Assembly (NCBI GenBank): GCA_905221605.1 | Contig: CAJNDS010001347.1 | Span: 387,501-420,000, forward strand | Length of the DNA stretch: 32,500 nt | Source of the DNA: Symbiodinium natans | Taxonomy: Eukaryota > Sar > Dinophyceae > Suessiales > Symbiodiniaceae | Reading direction: 5' to 3' | In this document: piece after piece, positions 10,736 to 21,156 of the stretch | How the letters are laid out: every line of letters starts with the position of its first letter | Numbering within the stretch: position 1 is the first letter of the stretch | Translations under genes and position numbers: made by a program | The notes under the pieces: model-generated | Database searches by the model: none | What the model was told of the DNA's origin: nothing | Seen by the model: the letters and a program-made list of their open reading frames with translations, nothing else

Positions 10736-11218
10736 ACTAAACCCTTTGGACATTCTTGGGTTTAGGAATGTAGGGTTCCGAGTCTCGGGGCCTTACAACC
10801 CCTAAACCACAAAGCCCAAAACCTGTATACCCAACCCTCTAAACCCTAAACCCTAAACCCTAAACCCTAAACCCTAAACCCTAAACCCTAAACCCTAAAC
10901 CCCAGGCTCCTGCGGGAGGCACAGGCGCAGCAGCCAAAGGCTTCGAGCCCAGCTTCCCATGGCGGCCACATTGGCGCTCAAAGCCCTCCAAGGGTTTAGG
11001 GTTTAGGGTTTAGGGTTTAGGGTTTAGGGTTTAGTTTAAAAGTTTGGGGTTTAGGGCGTAGCATTTATGGTCTTTGCCACGCCCCCTAAACTGCGAAAGC
11101 CTTTTAACCTGTCTGTTGGGCTTTAGGGATTGTAGGGCTTGAGGTTTAGGGTTCATGGCTTAGGAACCCCACCCACCAAAGCCAAGCCCTAAATCCATAA
11201 CCAGCTATAAGTTATAGA

Positions 11219-11315
11219 TTGGGATGTTCCCCCTTATACTAGCAGTCCTTAATAGGGATTGCAGGGGTACTAGAATCCCTACTAAGTACTGTTAGTACAA
11301 GGGGGAACATCCCAA
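11219..11315. mobile_element. MITE family A, copy 3
   Basis: A 97-bp copy with near-perfect ends (TTGGGATGTTCCCCCTTATAC; CAAGGGGGAACATCCCAA). TATAGAT occurs directly left and again three bases right of the element, a possible target duplication. Confidence 0.85.
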
Positions 11316-11370
11316 GGTATAGATGCAACCGTTAGAACTACCCTTGAAACATCGAAGTAGGGGCTTCGTA

Positions 11371-11480
11371 GGGTTTAGGGTTTAGGGTTTAGGGTTTAGG
11401 GTTTAGGGTTTAGGGTTTAGGGTTTAGGGTTTAGGGTTTAGGGTTTAGGGTTTAGGGTTTAGGGTTTAGGGTTTAGGGCG
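11371..11480 (+). repeat. Long perfect TTTAGGG tract
   Basis: About 15 perfect consecutive units, one of the cleanest tracts in the window. Confidence 0.95.
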
Positions 11481-12139
11481 GTTCGGGCTCGAGGCTTTAG
11501 GGTATATTTGGCGGCAGAGGACTCGGGAAAGGTTTGGGCTTACCTAGGTCGTTTCGATGAAGGATCTAAAGTTTTAGGAAGTCAAAGCCCTAACCCTAAA
11601 CCCTAAACTTATAAACCCTACACCCTAAACCCTGAACCCCCAAAATGGAACCCGTCTTACACTTGCGACCGCCTGACTCATGTTTCCTGGCGAAAGCCAA
11701 ACGGCTGAACGCAAGCGAGCAGACTCAGGGCCAGGCACTTGTAGGGTTTAGGGTTTGGGGTCAGGGATTAGGGTTTTGGGTTTAGGGCCGTTAAGGGTTT
11801 AGGGTTTACGTTTCAGGGCTTAGGGTTGAGTGGAAGATCTCGGGAAGATTCTTCTGCTGAACCACCCAACCTAGCACAAAAAAGGATGGAACAAACAACA
11901 CTGAACCCTAAACCCCCTAAACTAAGTGAGGGGCCGCTTCCGTCGAGCGACAGACCCCGAACGCTCGGCCCAAGGGCATTACAGGTTGAGTGCCCAAACG
12001 AAAAGAGAAACGGAAAGGTGAGGGTTAAGCCACCGTCTGTCCTGCACAGGCCAACGGACATCGGCCTTCCTTACGACGGCCCCTGGCCCCTGGTGGGTTT
12101 TGGGTTCAGGGTTTGTCTAGCCCCCCTGGGCGTGGGTTA

Positions 12140-12780
12140 GGGACCCCCCGAACCAGGGCGTGGGCCCCCCGAACCTAGTGGGGTCCGAGCACAAGCAGGA
12201 TTTTGGGCCATCAAACAAGCCTGCAAGAGGCTTTCAAAAAGACCCCCTAAAAAGGGGGCGGGCCTGGCCAAGGGCCTCCGGGCCAAGGCTCAAGGCCCTG
12301 GCCCCCCCTCGCCGTTACCTCCCTTGCAAACCAAACTCCCGCGACTTGGGACTCCAAGGCGCTCCACGGTTTAGGGTTTAGGGTTTAGGGTTTAGGGTTT
12401 AGCTGGTGGACCTCTTTTCTTTAGCCGGACGCTCAGGGCTTAAGAGGCTTGGGGCCCCAGGATTTGCCCGTGCCCGCAAGGACAGATGTCATTTTTTTGT
12501 ACGAAGAACGAGTTTTGGGCACCCCTTCATTTTACCCCAGAAGGGCCAGGAAAGCCCCCAGGAAGCCCCCAGAGCCACCAAAAAGGCTTGAGGCCCTTGA
12601 AGAAGGGGAATCCAGGAGCCGGCACAAAGGGTTTCCCGGACCTTCAAATAAAAGGGCCTCTACGGGCCCTGACACGCCGAAGGCCCGAAAAGGGCCGAGG
12701 CTACCCCCAACCCCAGCTTAAACCCTAACACCGCAACTTTAAACACATAAAAGCAAGCATCGGGGCACAAGAAAATAAAT
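12140..12780. other. GGCC-rich unique segment without accepted gene
   Basis: About 600 bp with only one short telomere tract (12367-12403), rich in GGGCC/GGCCC words. Two overlapping plus frames stay open across 12406-12728 and encode Pro/Lys/Arg-rich sequence, but with no recognisable motif and no reason to prefer either frame. I regard it as non-coding by default. Confidence 0.5.
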
Positions 12781-13299
12781 TCATAAACCCTAAACCCTAA
12801 TAGAGTAGAGTGTGGATGGCCGGGGTGGGTTGACGGGCAACGCGAGCGCGCGGCCCGGGGTGTTTCAAACCCGAGCGCGCGCCCTCCCCTGACACACCCT
12901 AAACCCTAAACCCTAAACCCTAAACACCTCAGCCTTGGGTTGGTGGTGTTTTCCGAACTTCAATGAAGGGTTTAGGGCTCAGGGCTTAGGGTTTAGGGCT
13001 TAGGGTTTAGGGTTTAAAAGGGTTTAGGGTTTAGGGTTTAGGGCTTAGGGCTTGCACTTACAGTATGTTCAAGGGCTCAAGACTCGTACCCCGAAGGTCG
13101 TGCCCCTAAGATTCACCTTGTCTGGCCCTATGTTCCGTTAGAGGCTCTTTAAAAAGGGCCCCCAAAACCTAAACCCTAAACCCTGAACCCTCAACCCTCA
13201 ACCCTAACCCCCCTACCCCCCTATGGTACAACCTCAGGGTTGTGAGGCAGAGTCCTATCATATGTATGCGTTTCACTCAGGGTTTCTAAGGTGCAAGTC

Positions 13300-13395
13300 C
13301 TAAACCCTAAACCCGAACCCTAAGCCCTTAACCTTAAACCCTAGATTCACAACCCTAAACCCTAAACCCTAAGCCCTAAACCCTAAACCCTAAAC
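13300..13395 (-). repeat. CCCTAAA tract
   Basis: C-rich tract with CCCTAAG and CCCGAAC variants. Further C- and G-rich tracts follow at 13483-13530, 13620-13710, 13805-13855, 13945-13995 and 14380-14470. The intervening DNA shows no gene. Confidence 0.85.
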
Positions 13396-14612
13396 CCAAA
13401 AATAACAAAAAACTCCGAACGCCTAAGGCGGTCAAGCCGCTAAGCCGTAAACCAGGCCCCTAAACCCCCGACCCTGAAGGGCTAGGGTTTAGGGTTTAGG
13501 GTTTAGGGTTTAAGGGTTTAGGGAGTTTTGGGGTCTTGGAAGTGTCGGCGTTTTTGGTTTGGGATGCAGGGCTTATGGGGCTTTAGTTGGCTTGGACATG
13601 GACTTCAAAACTTACAACGTAGAGGGCTTAGGTTTAGGGCCTAAGGCTTAGGGTTTAGGGCTTAGGGTTTAGGGTGTAGGGTTAGGTTTTAGGATTTAAG
13701 ATTTAGGGCTACCGGTTTGGAGGAATGCTGGCAGTTGTTCAAGACTTTTCGCATAAATACCCCGCAGGCATTCCGGCAGCCGTCGCAGTCATGGCAACCA
13801 TAATCTCTAAACCCTAAACCCTATAGACCCTAAACCCGAAACCCTAAACCCTAACAAGCTGTGGAATGCAGGGTTAGGGTTTACGGCTAAAAGAGTCTAG
13901 TGGCGGAGGGTCTTGAGATTGAGGGTTCGGGGCAGGGTTGAAGCCCTGAAACCCTAAACCCTAAACCCTAAACCCAAGACCCTAAACCCTAAACCATCTA
14001 AGGCTTGGAGAGATTTGAGTTTAGGGCTTGTTGACCTGGGGCTTACGGGCTTTGGGGTGAGTAGGCTAAGGCCTTTCGCATGAACTTGGGACCCAGGGTG
14101 TGGGATTTAGGGTTTGGGGATTGGGAGATGGGTCTAGGGCTTTGGGCTTAGAGTTTGGGGTATGGGCTTAGAGCTTGGGGTATGGGCCGGTCTGGTTCGC
14201 TTTGGGCGAACGTTCTTCAGATTGCATGACTGCGATGAGAACTACCTTAGCCCACAAACGATGACTACCATGGTCCGTTGCTCCCTCGAGCAATCGGTGC
14301 AGGGAGCCGCAAGCCTTCCTGAAGGCTAGTTACATCCCTTAATGTGGGCGTCTAAAGGGGACCCCTTATGTACCCCCCACCCCGAAACCCTAAACCCCAA
14401 ACCCCAAACCCCAAACCCCAAACCCTAAACCCTAAACCCTAAACCCCAAACCCTAAACCCTAAACCCTACACAACCCAGGAGCCCATGCATCAGAACCCT
14501 TTATAGGAGGTAAGGCGGTGTCTTGCTCGAAAATACTGCGCCAATCCTACTTCCGCGGGCAGCACGAACAACAAATTAAATGGACACCCTAGCGGCCCTA
14601 AAGCTTAAACCC

Positions 14613-14676
14613 TTGGAATGTTCCCCGTTCTACTGGGATTGCAATACTCCTATTATAATCCTGTTAAGGACTGCTG
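14613..14676. mobile_element. MITE family A, copy 4 (truncated by telomere repeat)
   Basis: Begins TTGGAATGTTCCCC and runs through the inner GGACTGCT. At the point where full copies continue to the right terminus, the sequence changes abruptly to TTTAGGG repeat (14677-14745), so the right terminus is missing. Confidence 0.7.
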
Positions 14677-14865
14677 GGTTTAGGGTTTAGGGTTTAGGGT
14701 TTAGGGTTTAGGGTTTCGGGTTTAGGGTTTAGGGTTTAGGATCACAAGAAGGGTGGCTGCAGCCTGCCCCGCAATAAGGAGTGCCTTAGGCACGTTTCAA
14801 TCCATCGCTGTGGATGGGGTTCATCGCATGCCCAGCAGGAGGCATATTGAACCCTGGTTAAAGGG

Positions 14866-15100
14866 ATTTAGGCTTAGGTTAGGGTTTAGGGTTTAGGGTT
14901 TAGGGTTTAGGGTTTAGGGTTTAGGGTTTAGGGTTTAGGGTTTAGGGTTTAGGGTTTAGGGTTTAGGGTTTAGGGTTTAGGGTTTAGGGTTTAGGGTTTA
15001 GGGTTTAGGGTTTTTAGGGTTTAGGGTTTAGGGTTTAGGGTTTAGGGTTTAGGGTTTAGGGTTTAGGGTGTAGGGTGGTTTAGGATTTAGGGCTTAGAGT
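14866..15100 (+). repeat. Longest TTTAGGG tract
   Basis: About 200 bp of almost uninterrupted TTTAGGG, with one TTTTTAGGG slip, then a degenerate right edge. It is internal, not at a sequence end. Confidence 0.95.
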
Positions 15101-15227
15101 TTAGGAGTTCGCCTCGGCTTAGCCTGCAATCCTTGACAGCCCTCTTTCCGAGTACCCAATCAACGGCTGCTTGCTACTGCAACTATGATTGCTACTATGA
15201 GTACGATCACTCTTCTTGCTATTGCCC

Positions 15228-15322
15228 CTTATGAAGCCATAGACCCTAAACCCTAAACCCTAAACCCCAAACCCTAAACCCTAACCCTAAACCCTAAACT
15301 TAAAGTCTTATGAAGCCATAGA
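15228..15322. repeat. CCCTAAA tract between 16-bp perfect direct repeats
   Basis: CTTATGAAGCCATAGA lies at 15228-15243 and again at 15307-15322 with no mismatch. Between them is a CCCTAAA tract of about nine units with a few slips. This is the layout expected of a telomere-repeat insertion with target duplication. Confidence 0.92.
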
Positions 15323-15619
15323 GCCCCTGGACAGCAGCTCGTGCGCTGAGCAACCATCAGCGCACGCGAAGCCGTCCCTCGCTACAAACCCCGCTCTCAC
15401 AGCATGGGCCTGCGCGACAACTAAAACGGAACGCGGTCAGGGTCAGGCGCCTGTGCGAGGAAGTGGCTGCCGGGAAAATAAGAGCACTGAACCCTAAACC
15501 CTAAACCCTAAACCCTTTTGTGAGCCATGGTTTTGGTACCCGAACGATGTGACGTCGCCACAGTTTTGCTCCGTGTACGTCCATGCTTGAGAAAGGTCGT
15601 CAAGGACTTTAATTTGGCA

Positions 15620-16300
15620 CCCTAAACCCTAAACATCCTAAACATCCTAAACCCTAAGAAACCCAGCTAAACCCTCAACTTACCCCTCCAAAAGCGGGTA
15701 GCGGATAAGATGTTAAGGGCTTGGGGGTTTAGGGCTTAGGGCGGCTTGCCAAATCCGCACTATGGGCGTGAGGCCTTTTCTTGCACGAGGTTCACGGCAC
15801 GGACAGCGCAGACCTCATACCTTGGCAGGGTTCAGGGTTCGGGGTTTAGACTCCCCAAAACCTTAAACCATAATTTAGAGAGCTGGGCAGATGCAAGAGG
15901 GACAGTATGGTCTAGACTTGGTAGGGCTTGCAGAGCATGAAACCTTCAAGACAAACCCTGATCCCTCTAAGCCGCAAAAGACCTGTAAGCCTTACAAACC
16001 TTACCAACCCTATGTAAGCTCTACAAGCCTTAAACCCTGTGTGCCCCCAAAGCCCTACATATCCCATATACCCGATAAGCCCTATGTAAACCGTGCAACC
16101 CTACAAGATCTACACTGTCTTATAGACTCTAATGGAAATACATATGGTGCGGAGCGCTCAGAGTTCCATCTTCAGTGCGCTTTGTCTGCCCTAAACCCTA
16201 ATCCCTAATCCCCAAACCCCAAACCCAACGAAGCTGTAAACCCTAAACCCGAAACCCTAAACCCTAAACCCTAAACCCTAAACCCTAAACCCTAAAGGCA
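15620..16300. other. Unique segment with C-rich tracts, no accepted gene
   Basis: C-rich tracts at about 15620-15680 and 16190-16300 flank sequence in which CCTTACAAACC- and CCTATGTAA-like decayed units are frequent. The plus frame 15891-16208 (Lys/Pro/Tyr-rich) follows from that repeat and is not taken as a gene. Confidence 0.5.
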
Positions 16301-16732
16301 AACAAACACGCCAATCCAAGCTGCGAGGATGCTTGTGGCGGCACTGGGAGGGACTTCTGGGGTCTCAAAGGTGACGTTCAGCTCGCTTCTGGGAGAAGGG
16401 TCGTAGGAGAAGAACTCCACTCCCTGCCGGAAGGCTGCAAGGGGTTTGGGGTTTAGGGTTTAGGGTTTGGGGTTTGGGGTTTGGGGTTTAGGGTTTAGGG
16501 TTTAGGATTGCTGTTTATTGGGGGCGGGGGAGGGGGGAGGGCTGCATTAGGGTCACTCTCTTGTTGAGCCCTCTAAAGCAATGAAAACTTCGGACCTTCG
16601 GAACCTCTGAATCCTTCTGACCTGCCCCCCGCCTCCCCGGAAGGCCCCAAGAAGTTTAGGATTTATGTGGTTTAGGGTTTAGGGTTTAGGGTGTAAGGGT
16701 TACGTTTAGCGTCAAAGGCACCTCACAATCCC

Positions 16733-16815
16733 CCAATTAGAGCGGTACTTATAGGGCTTAGGGTTTAGGGTTTAGGGCTTAGGGGCACTTCTTAACCAAT
16801 TAGAACTGTACTTAT
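16733..16815. repeat. Telomere-like tract between 20-bp direct duplications
   Basis: CCAATTAGAGCGGTACTTAT at 16733-16752 and CCAATTAGAACTGTACTTAT at 16796-16815 (18/20 identical) flank G-rich telomere-like sequence. The insertion appears to lie in or beside the left part of a family B element. Confidence 0.75.
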
Positions 16816-16925
16816 TCCCCACTTCTTAGCCCCTGAAGTGCCCTAATGTTGTTATAAGTCCAGTTTATACGTACAACTATAAGTACAGCTATGGTTGGTT
16901 AGCTAGTACCATGAACCTCCAAGTA
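16796..16925. mobile_element. MITE family B, copy 1 (left end lost)
   Basis: Carries the family B core (AAGTGCCCTAAT... TATAAGT.CAGTT) and the right terminus GTACCATGAACCTCCAAGTA. The expected left terminus TACTTGGAGGTTCATGGTAC is absent; telomere-like repeat and a duplication occupy that place. Confidence 0.7.
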
Positions 16926-17049
16926 TGAATCTACCTGGAGCCCAGATGGGAATTCTTTTCTTTGGGCAACTGATCTTCTTTTCGACTCAATACCCCAAAC
17001 TCCAAAATTCTACAACCCGCAACCCCCAACCTGGAGGCCTACACTAAAC

Positions 17050-17130
17050 TGAGCCCTAAACCCTAAACCCTAAACCCTAAACCCTAAACCCTAAACCCTA
17101 AACCCTACACCCTAAACCCTAAACCCTAGC
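17050..17130 (-). repeat. CCCTAAA tract
   Basis: About eleven units, nearly perfect, followed 20 bp later by a short inverse G-rich stretch that runs into MITE A copy 5. Confidence 0.9.
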
Positions 17131-17150
17131 GGCTTAGGGTTTCGGGTTTA

Positions 17151-17177
17151 GGGATGTTCCCCCTTATACGAACAGTC
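17151..17177. mobile_element. MITE family A, copy 5 (left end only)
   Basis: GGGATGTTCCCCCTTATACG followed by AACAGTC matches the left 27 bp of family A, then diverges. The leading GGG is shared with a preceding TTTAGGG unit, so the break point coincides with telomere repeat. Confidence 0.65.
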
Positions 17178-17519
17178 ACAAGAACCACTACGTCCTTTTA
17201 AAAGCACACGAGTTATATGGGTTAGAAGGGCTGTATGCTAAGCTAGGCTTGATGAGTTTCACGCTTTACGGAGTTAGGGGCTTGGGGGTTGTTGACAGGG
17301 CTTGTGGCTTGGGTGTAATTAGGGAGCCTAAACCCTAAACCTTAAAACCCGAAATCTCGATGAGGGGTTGAGGGCTCTCTTGGAGGGTTGGGGTAGGGCG
17401 TTAAGGCTGTGGGATTTAAGGTTCAGGGTTCTGGAGCTTCACACTAACCCCCCCCCCCCCCGCGCACGAAATAGAGTCGAAGTTATCGATGTCCGTCCGG
17501 AGCTGGTAGGATTTCGGAA

Positions 17520-17652
17520 TACTTGGAGGTTCATCGTACATATTGAACAATGATAGCTGTACTTATGACCCACTTATAAGCCCCATTAAGTGCCCCAATA
17601 TGGCTATAAGTACAGTTAGAAATGGCTAATAAGCACCATGAACCTCCAAGTA
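17520..17652. mobile_element. MITE family B, copy 2 (complete)
   Basis: A 133-bp element with inverted termini (TACTTGGAGGTTCATCGTAC / AGCACCATGAACCTCCAAGTA), a conserved core AAGTGCCCCAATATGGCTAT and inner inverted AGCTGTACTTAT / ATAAGTACAGTT. It has no coding capacity. Confidence 0.85.
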
Positions 17653-18200
17653 GATTTTCTTCATATTTCTGCAAGTTGTTCAGGAAGCGCGCTTTCTTGG
17701 TCATGTTCGTCTAATTTGGGTGGACGCAACCAGTGTGTGTGTGTGTGTGTGCCTTGGTCCCCTTAGGCGGGATCCGAACACCACTCGCCAGAGGCCACAC
17801 GCCGTTGAATCTCTGGCACCTCCATGGGCATTCCATGGTCTGGGCGTCGGACACCGTCGGTGCTTTGCCATCGTCATACGACTTACGGCCCCTCTTTCAT
17901 AGGGGATAGGATTAGGGGGACCCTCGGGGATATAGAACCCTCTGAATAAGGCCCCTGTTGAAGAGAGCCAGAAGAAGAGGGTGAAGAAGGGTTCCCTTTC
18001 AAGGGCCCCTTGTCCTACCTAGGATTTACATGGAAGCTCTGATCTCGAGCAAGGATCGGAGCATTGAAGATTCTACAGCCCTTTTACAGCACATCAGTCT
18101 TGGCCCTGCACAGCAAAGGCCTGATCATGTATACAACGTTTTGGGTTTAGGGTTCACTAAAACGTGGGGTGTATAGGTTTATGTATGTAGGGTTTATGTT
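17653..18200. other. Unique segment, no accepted gene
   Basis: Contains a short (GT)n at about 17733-17750 and an inverted pair TATACA-ACGTTTT (18130-18142) / AAAACGT-gggg-TGTATA (18159-18175) whose loop carries one TTTAGGG unit. A Lys/Glu-rich plus frame near 17955-18020 is too short to accept. Confidence 0.5.
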
Positions 18201-18530
18201 GCTAAACCCTAAAGCCTAAACCCTAAAGCCTAAACCCTAAAGCCTAAACCCTAAACCCTAACCCTAAACCCTAAACCCTAAACCCTAAACCCTAAACCCT
18301 AAACCCTAAACCCGAAACCCCAAACCCGCAGCACGGCCGCACCGTGTCATCCTCCGAGATGACCAGGCCCCGCATCTGCCAGACATCTCCCTGCAAGACA
18401 GCGGCGTTCCCGGACGCAATGCCCTAAACCCTCAACCCCTAAACCCTCAACCCCCAACCCTAAACCCTAAACCCGAAACCCCAAACCCTAAACCCCAAAC
18501 CCTAAACCCTAAACCCCCCCAAATCCCCCC
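18200..18530 (-). repeat. CCCTAAA tracts with CCCTAAAG variants
   Basis: The left block starts with a 14-bp higher-order unit (CCTAAACCCTAAAG) repeated about three times, then perfect CCCTAAA to 18315. A second, degenerate C-rich block covers about 18420-18530. Confidence 0.88.
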
Positions 18531-19539
18531 CAAGACCCTAAACCCTGAACCGCATTCCGCTCGACCCCAATTGCCGACCTGAACACTCCCCTGGAATTTG
18601 TGCTGCGCGCTGTGCGGCGCTGAAAGTCTAGGTGCTGGAGGCCGACGCAATTAGGGTTTAGGGTTTAGGATTTAGGGTTTAGGGTTTACGGTTTAAGGCT
18701 TAGGGTTTAAGGTTTAGGGTTTAAGCTTAGGGTTCTTGCGTGATTGGTTCATTCTTGCTGATGTATTTGTGAATAGTGTTGTTCTTGACATTCGTGCTTT
18801 GCTTTTTCCATGTTTGATTTTTTTTTCTTTGGGGGGGGGGGGTGGGGGCAGCTTTGGGGATAGGGGCCCGGACCAACACCAGTCGCCCGACCCGGCGATG
18901 TTTCGGGTTTGGTGGTTGGGGTTTTAAGGTCTTCGGTTATGAACTTTAGGTTGTAGGGTTTTGGCGTCATATGTCGTTTGGGCCTCAGGATATATAGAGT
19001 TCCATCCTTATTGCAGGCTAAAAAACAGGAGTCCTTCTCATTGGCTTATTGAGGCCTACAAGGGAAAAGTTGTTCAAAACAAGGGGCAATGACCATCGAA
19101 CAGCCTCGGGAAAGCCCGTCCCCCTAAACCCTGAACCCTGAACCCTAAACCCCCAGCACCCCCGAAGCTCTGAGCCCTAAACCCGAAACCCTCATCCCCA
19201 AATCCCTATCTAGGGTGGACTGTTGCGGGCCGCCCCGCCCCCACCCTACCCTTAAACCCTAAACCCCAAACCCCAAGCCCTCCTCCCCCTCGAGGAAAAA
19301 CAAAAAAAAACAAACCTCTAACCCTAAGAGCCCCAGCTCACGGAAACAGCAAAGAAAGAACACTGTTCCACCTGAACCCTAAACCCTAAACTAAAGCCCT
19401 AAACCCTAAACTAAACCCTACACCTAAACCCTAAACCCTACAGTCGCCGCCTTCGCCTGGAAGGAGAACAAGGCTGCGTCCTTGAGGAGCAACTTTGGCC
19501 AGCCTTGGAAAGTGGTGTCGAAGAAGCCGAAGCCCTCGG

Positions 19540-19740
19540 CGGTTAAGGGTTTAGGGTTTAGGGTTAGAGTTTAGGGTTTGGGGCTTTGGGTAAGGGTTTA
19601 GGGTTTTAGGGTTTTAAGGTTTGGGGGGGGGGGGGGGGGGGGGTGGGGGGGGGGTCGGGGGGGGGTGGGGGGGGGGGGGGGGGGGGTAAGCGTCTTGGGG
19701 TGTATTTGTGATTACGTTTTAGGGCCCAGGGTCCGAAGGT
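19540..19740. repeat. Telomere-like tract joined to a 65-bp G run
   Basis: Degenerate TTTAGGG sequence (19540-19622) runs into an almost pure G stretch (about 19623-19686) broken only by three T and one C. Shorter G or C runs of 10-20 bp recur (9770, 10520, 17449, 18829, 20206, 31087), often at repeat edges. Confidence 0.9.
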
Positions 19741-19774
19741 TTGGGGGGGGCTTTATATGTTGGTTTTTGGAGTG

Positions 19775-19886
19775 TACTCGGAGGTTCATGGTACTTCTGA
19801 CTTAAGTGCCCTAATATGGCTAGAAGTACAGTTCTAAGTATAGTTATTACTAAAATTGCCTAATAAGTACCATGAACCTCCAAGCA
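19775..19886. mobile_element. MITE family B, copy 3 (complete)
   Basis: A 112-bp element with inverted termini TACTCGGAGGTTCATGGTAC / GTACCATGAACCTCCAAGCA and the shared core AAGTGCCCTAATATGGCTAG. It differs from copy 2 mainly in internal length. Confidence 0.85.
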
Positions 19887-19989
19887 GGGTTTGGGTGCAC
19901 CTCATGCTAATTTGGGGGTTCCGCAGCCCTGCGCCCTGGACACCCAAGCATTAGACCTGCCGCTGAGGTTGGGTTGTTTAGGTGTAGGA

Positions 19990-20052
19990 ATTAGGGGGGT
20001 TTAGGGTTTAGGGTTTAGGGTTTAGGGTTTAGGGTTTAGGGTTTAGGGTTTA
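19990..20052 (+). repeat. TTTAGGG tract
   Basis: About eight perfect units. The following 300 bp are unique with a C run at 20206-20222 and no accepted gene. Confidence 0.9.
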
Positions 20053-21156
20053 TTCGACTTCCCGTCCAAAGGCTGCACGCACTTAAGGCATGAGCTAGAC
20101 GTCGTCAAACCTCCCTACCTGGTTGCCCAGTCAGTAAACTAGTAGGATGAAAAAGGGTGCCCTTTTCATGTTTAAAGCGGTTGATAAGGGGTTTATAAGG
20201 GAAACCACCCCCCCCCCCCCAGAAAAACAAAAAGGAATGAGGGAACTACTGGGCATCCTCGTCTATAGTCCTCTCTATGAACTGACAGCATGCAAAATGT
20301 GTTGACCAACATGACTCATGCCCTATACCTTGTAAACCCTAAACCCTACACCCTAAACCTCACATTGTTGGCATCCTAAGTCCAAAAAAGTAAGTTTATA
20401 AACGCTAAATTATTCTCTATCTAAACCCGACACAACAACCCCCCCCCCCCTCCAAAACCTCAAAAGGGCTTGTCCGAAATTGGGGCCTTTGCTTGGGTTC
20501 TTTGGCAGAAAAATCGCTTCAAAGGGGCAAGAGAACTTCAACCCACCCTAAACCTGTCAAGATTTTGGAGTTTAGACTTTTGGTTCTGACTTTTTGGTTT
20601 GGGGGGTTCGGGATTTACTTGTGGCTTCGGAACCTTGCGTCTGATTCAGAGGGTGCTGAAGCAGAACTGACCGTACCCCCGAACCCTATTTGGACAATGG
20701 CCGCAAGTGCACCTGAATGTGGGCTTTTGTAGGGTATCTTGAGGGTACTTTGGGAGGCTTAGGCAAACCTAAAGCCTAAAGAGCCTAAACCCTGAACTCA
20801 AATGGCGATCCGAGGCAGAGAGCCGGAGAGAGCACGCCGACGTCGTCATCCACATCTTGGACGAGGGCCGCATGGCGCGTCTCCTGCGCCAGGGTTTAGG
20901 GCGTTAATCCCTAAACCCTAAATCCTAAACCCTCAACCCTAAACCCTTAACGTGGCTTGGGCCGGGGGGCTCAGGACCCAGGGCTCACATCACATACCAA
21001 AAATCTCACCCAAAAAACAAGGTTTTTCCACAGCTAAGACCCCAGACAATTTATGGAAACAAGCACCTTGGCCGCAGCAACTCGGCGAGCGAGAACGCGA
21101 TGGAATTATGCTTGCCTCTGTGCTCGTTGGGCTTCCTCATGAAGTTTCCCCAAGTT

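Noticed and set aside
12655-12710. GGCCC-GAAAA-GGGCC stem as a sixth member of the hairpin family
   Set aside because: The loop is longer, there is no bulged base at the shared place, and it lies far from the recombinase element in GGCC-rich DNA.
11826-12721. Series of plus-strand open frames of 61-104 codons
   Set aside because: Overlapping frames with Pro/Arg/Lys-rich composition, telomere-derived segments inside them and no motif. Kept only as an undecided GGCC-rich segment.
183-15100. CRISPR-like look: short repeats alternating with unique spacers
   Set aside because: The repeat is the seven-base telomere unit in variable copy number and both orientations, spacers vary widely in length, and the genome is eukaryotic.
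14866-15100. True chromosome end
   Set aside because: Tracts are internal, short and in both orientations, with unique sequence and genes on the right side.
15891-16208. 105-codon plus frame rich in Lys-Pro-Tyr
   Set aside because: The pattern comes from decayed CCCTAAA-like units; its end is pure telomere translation.
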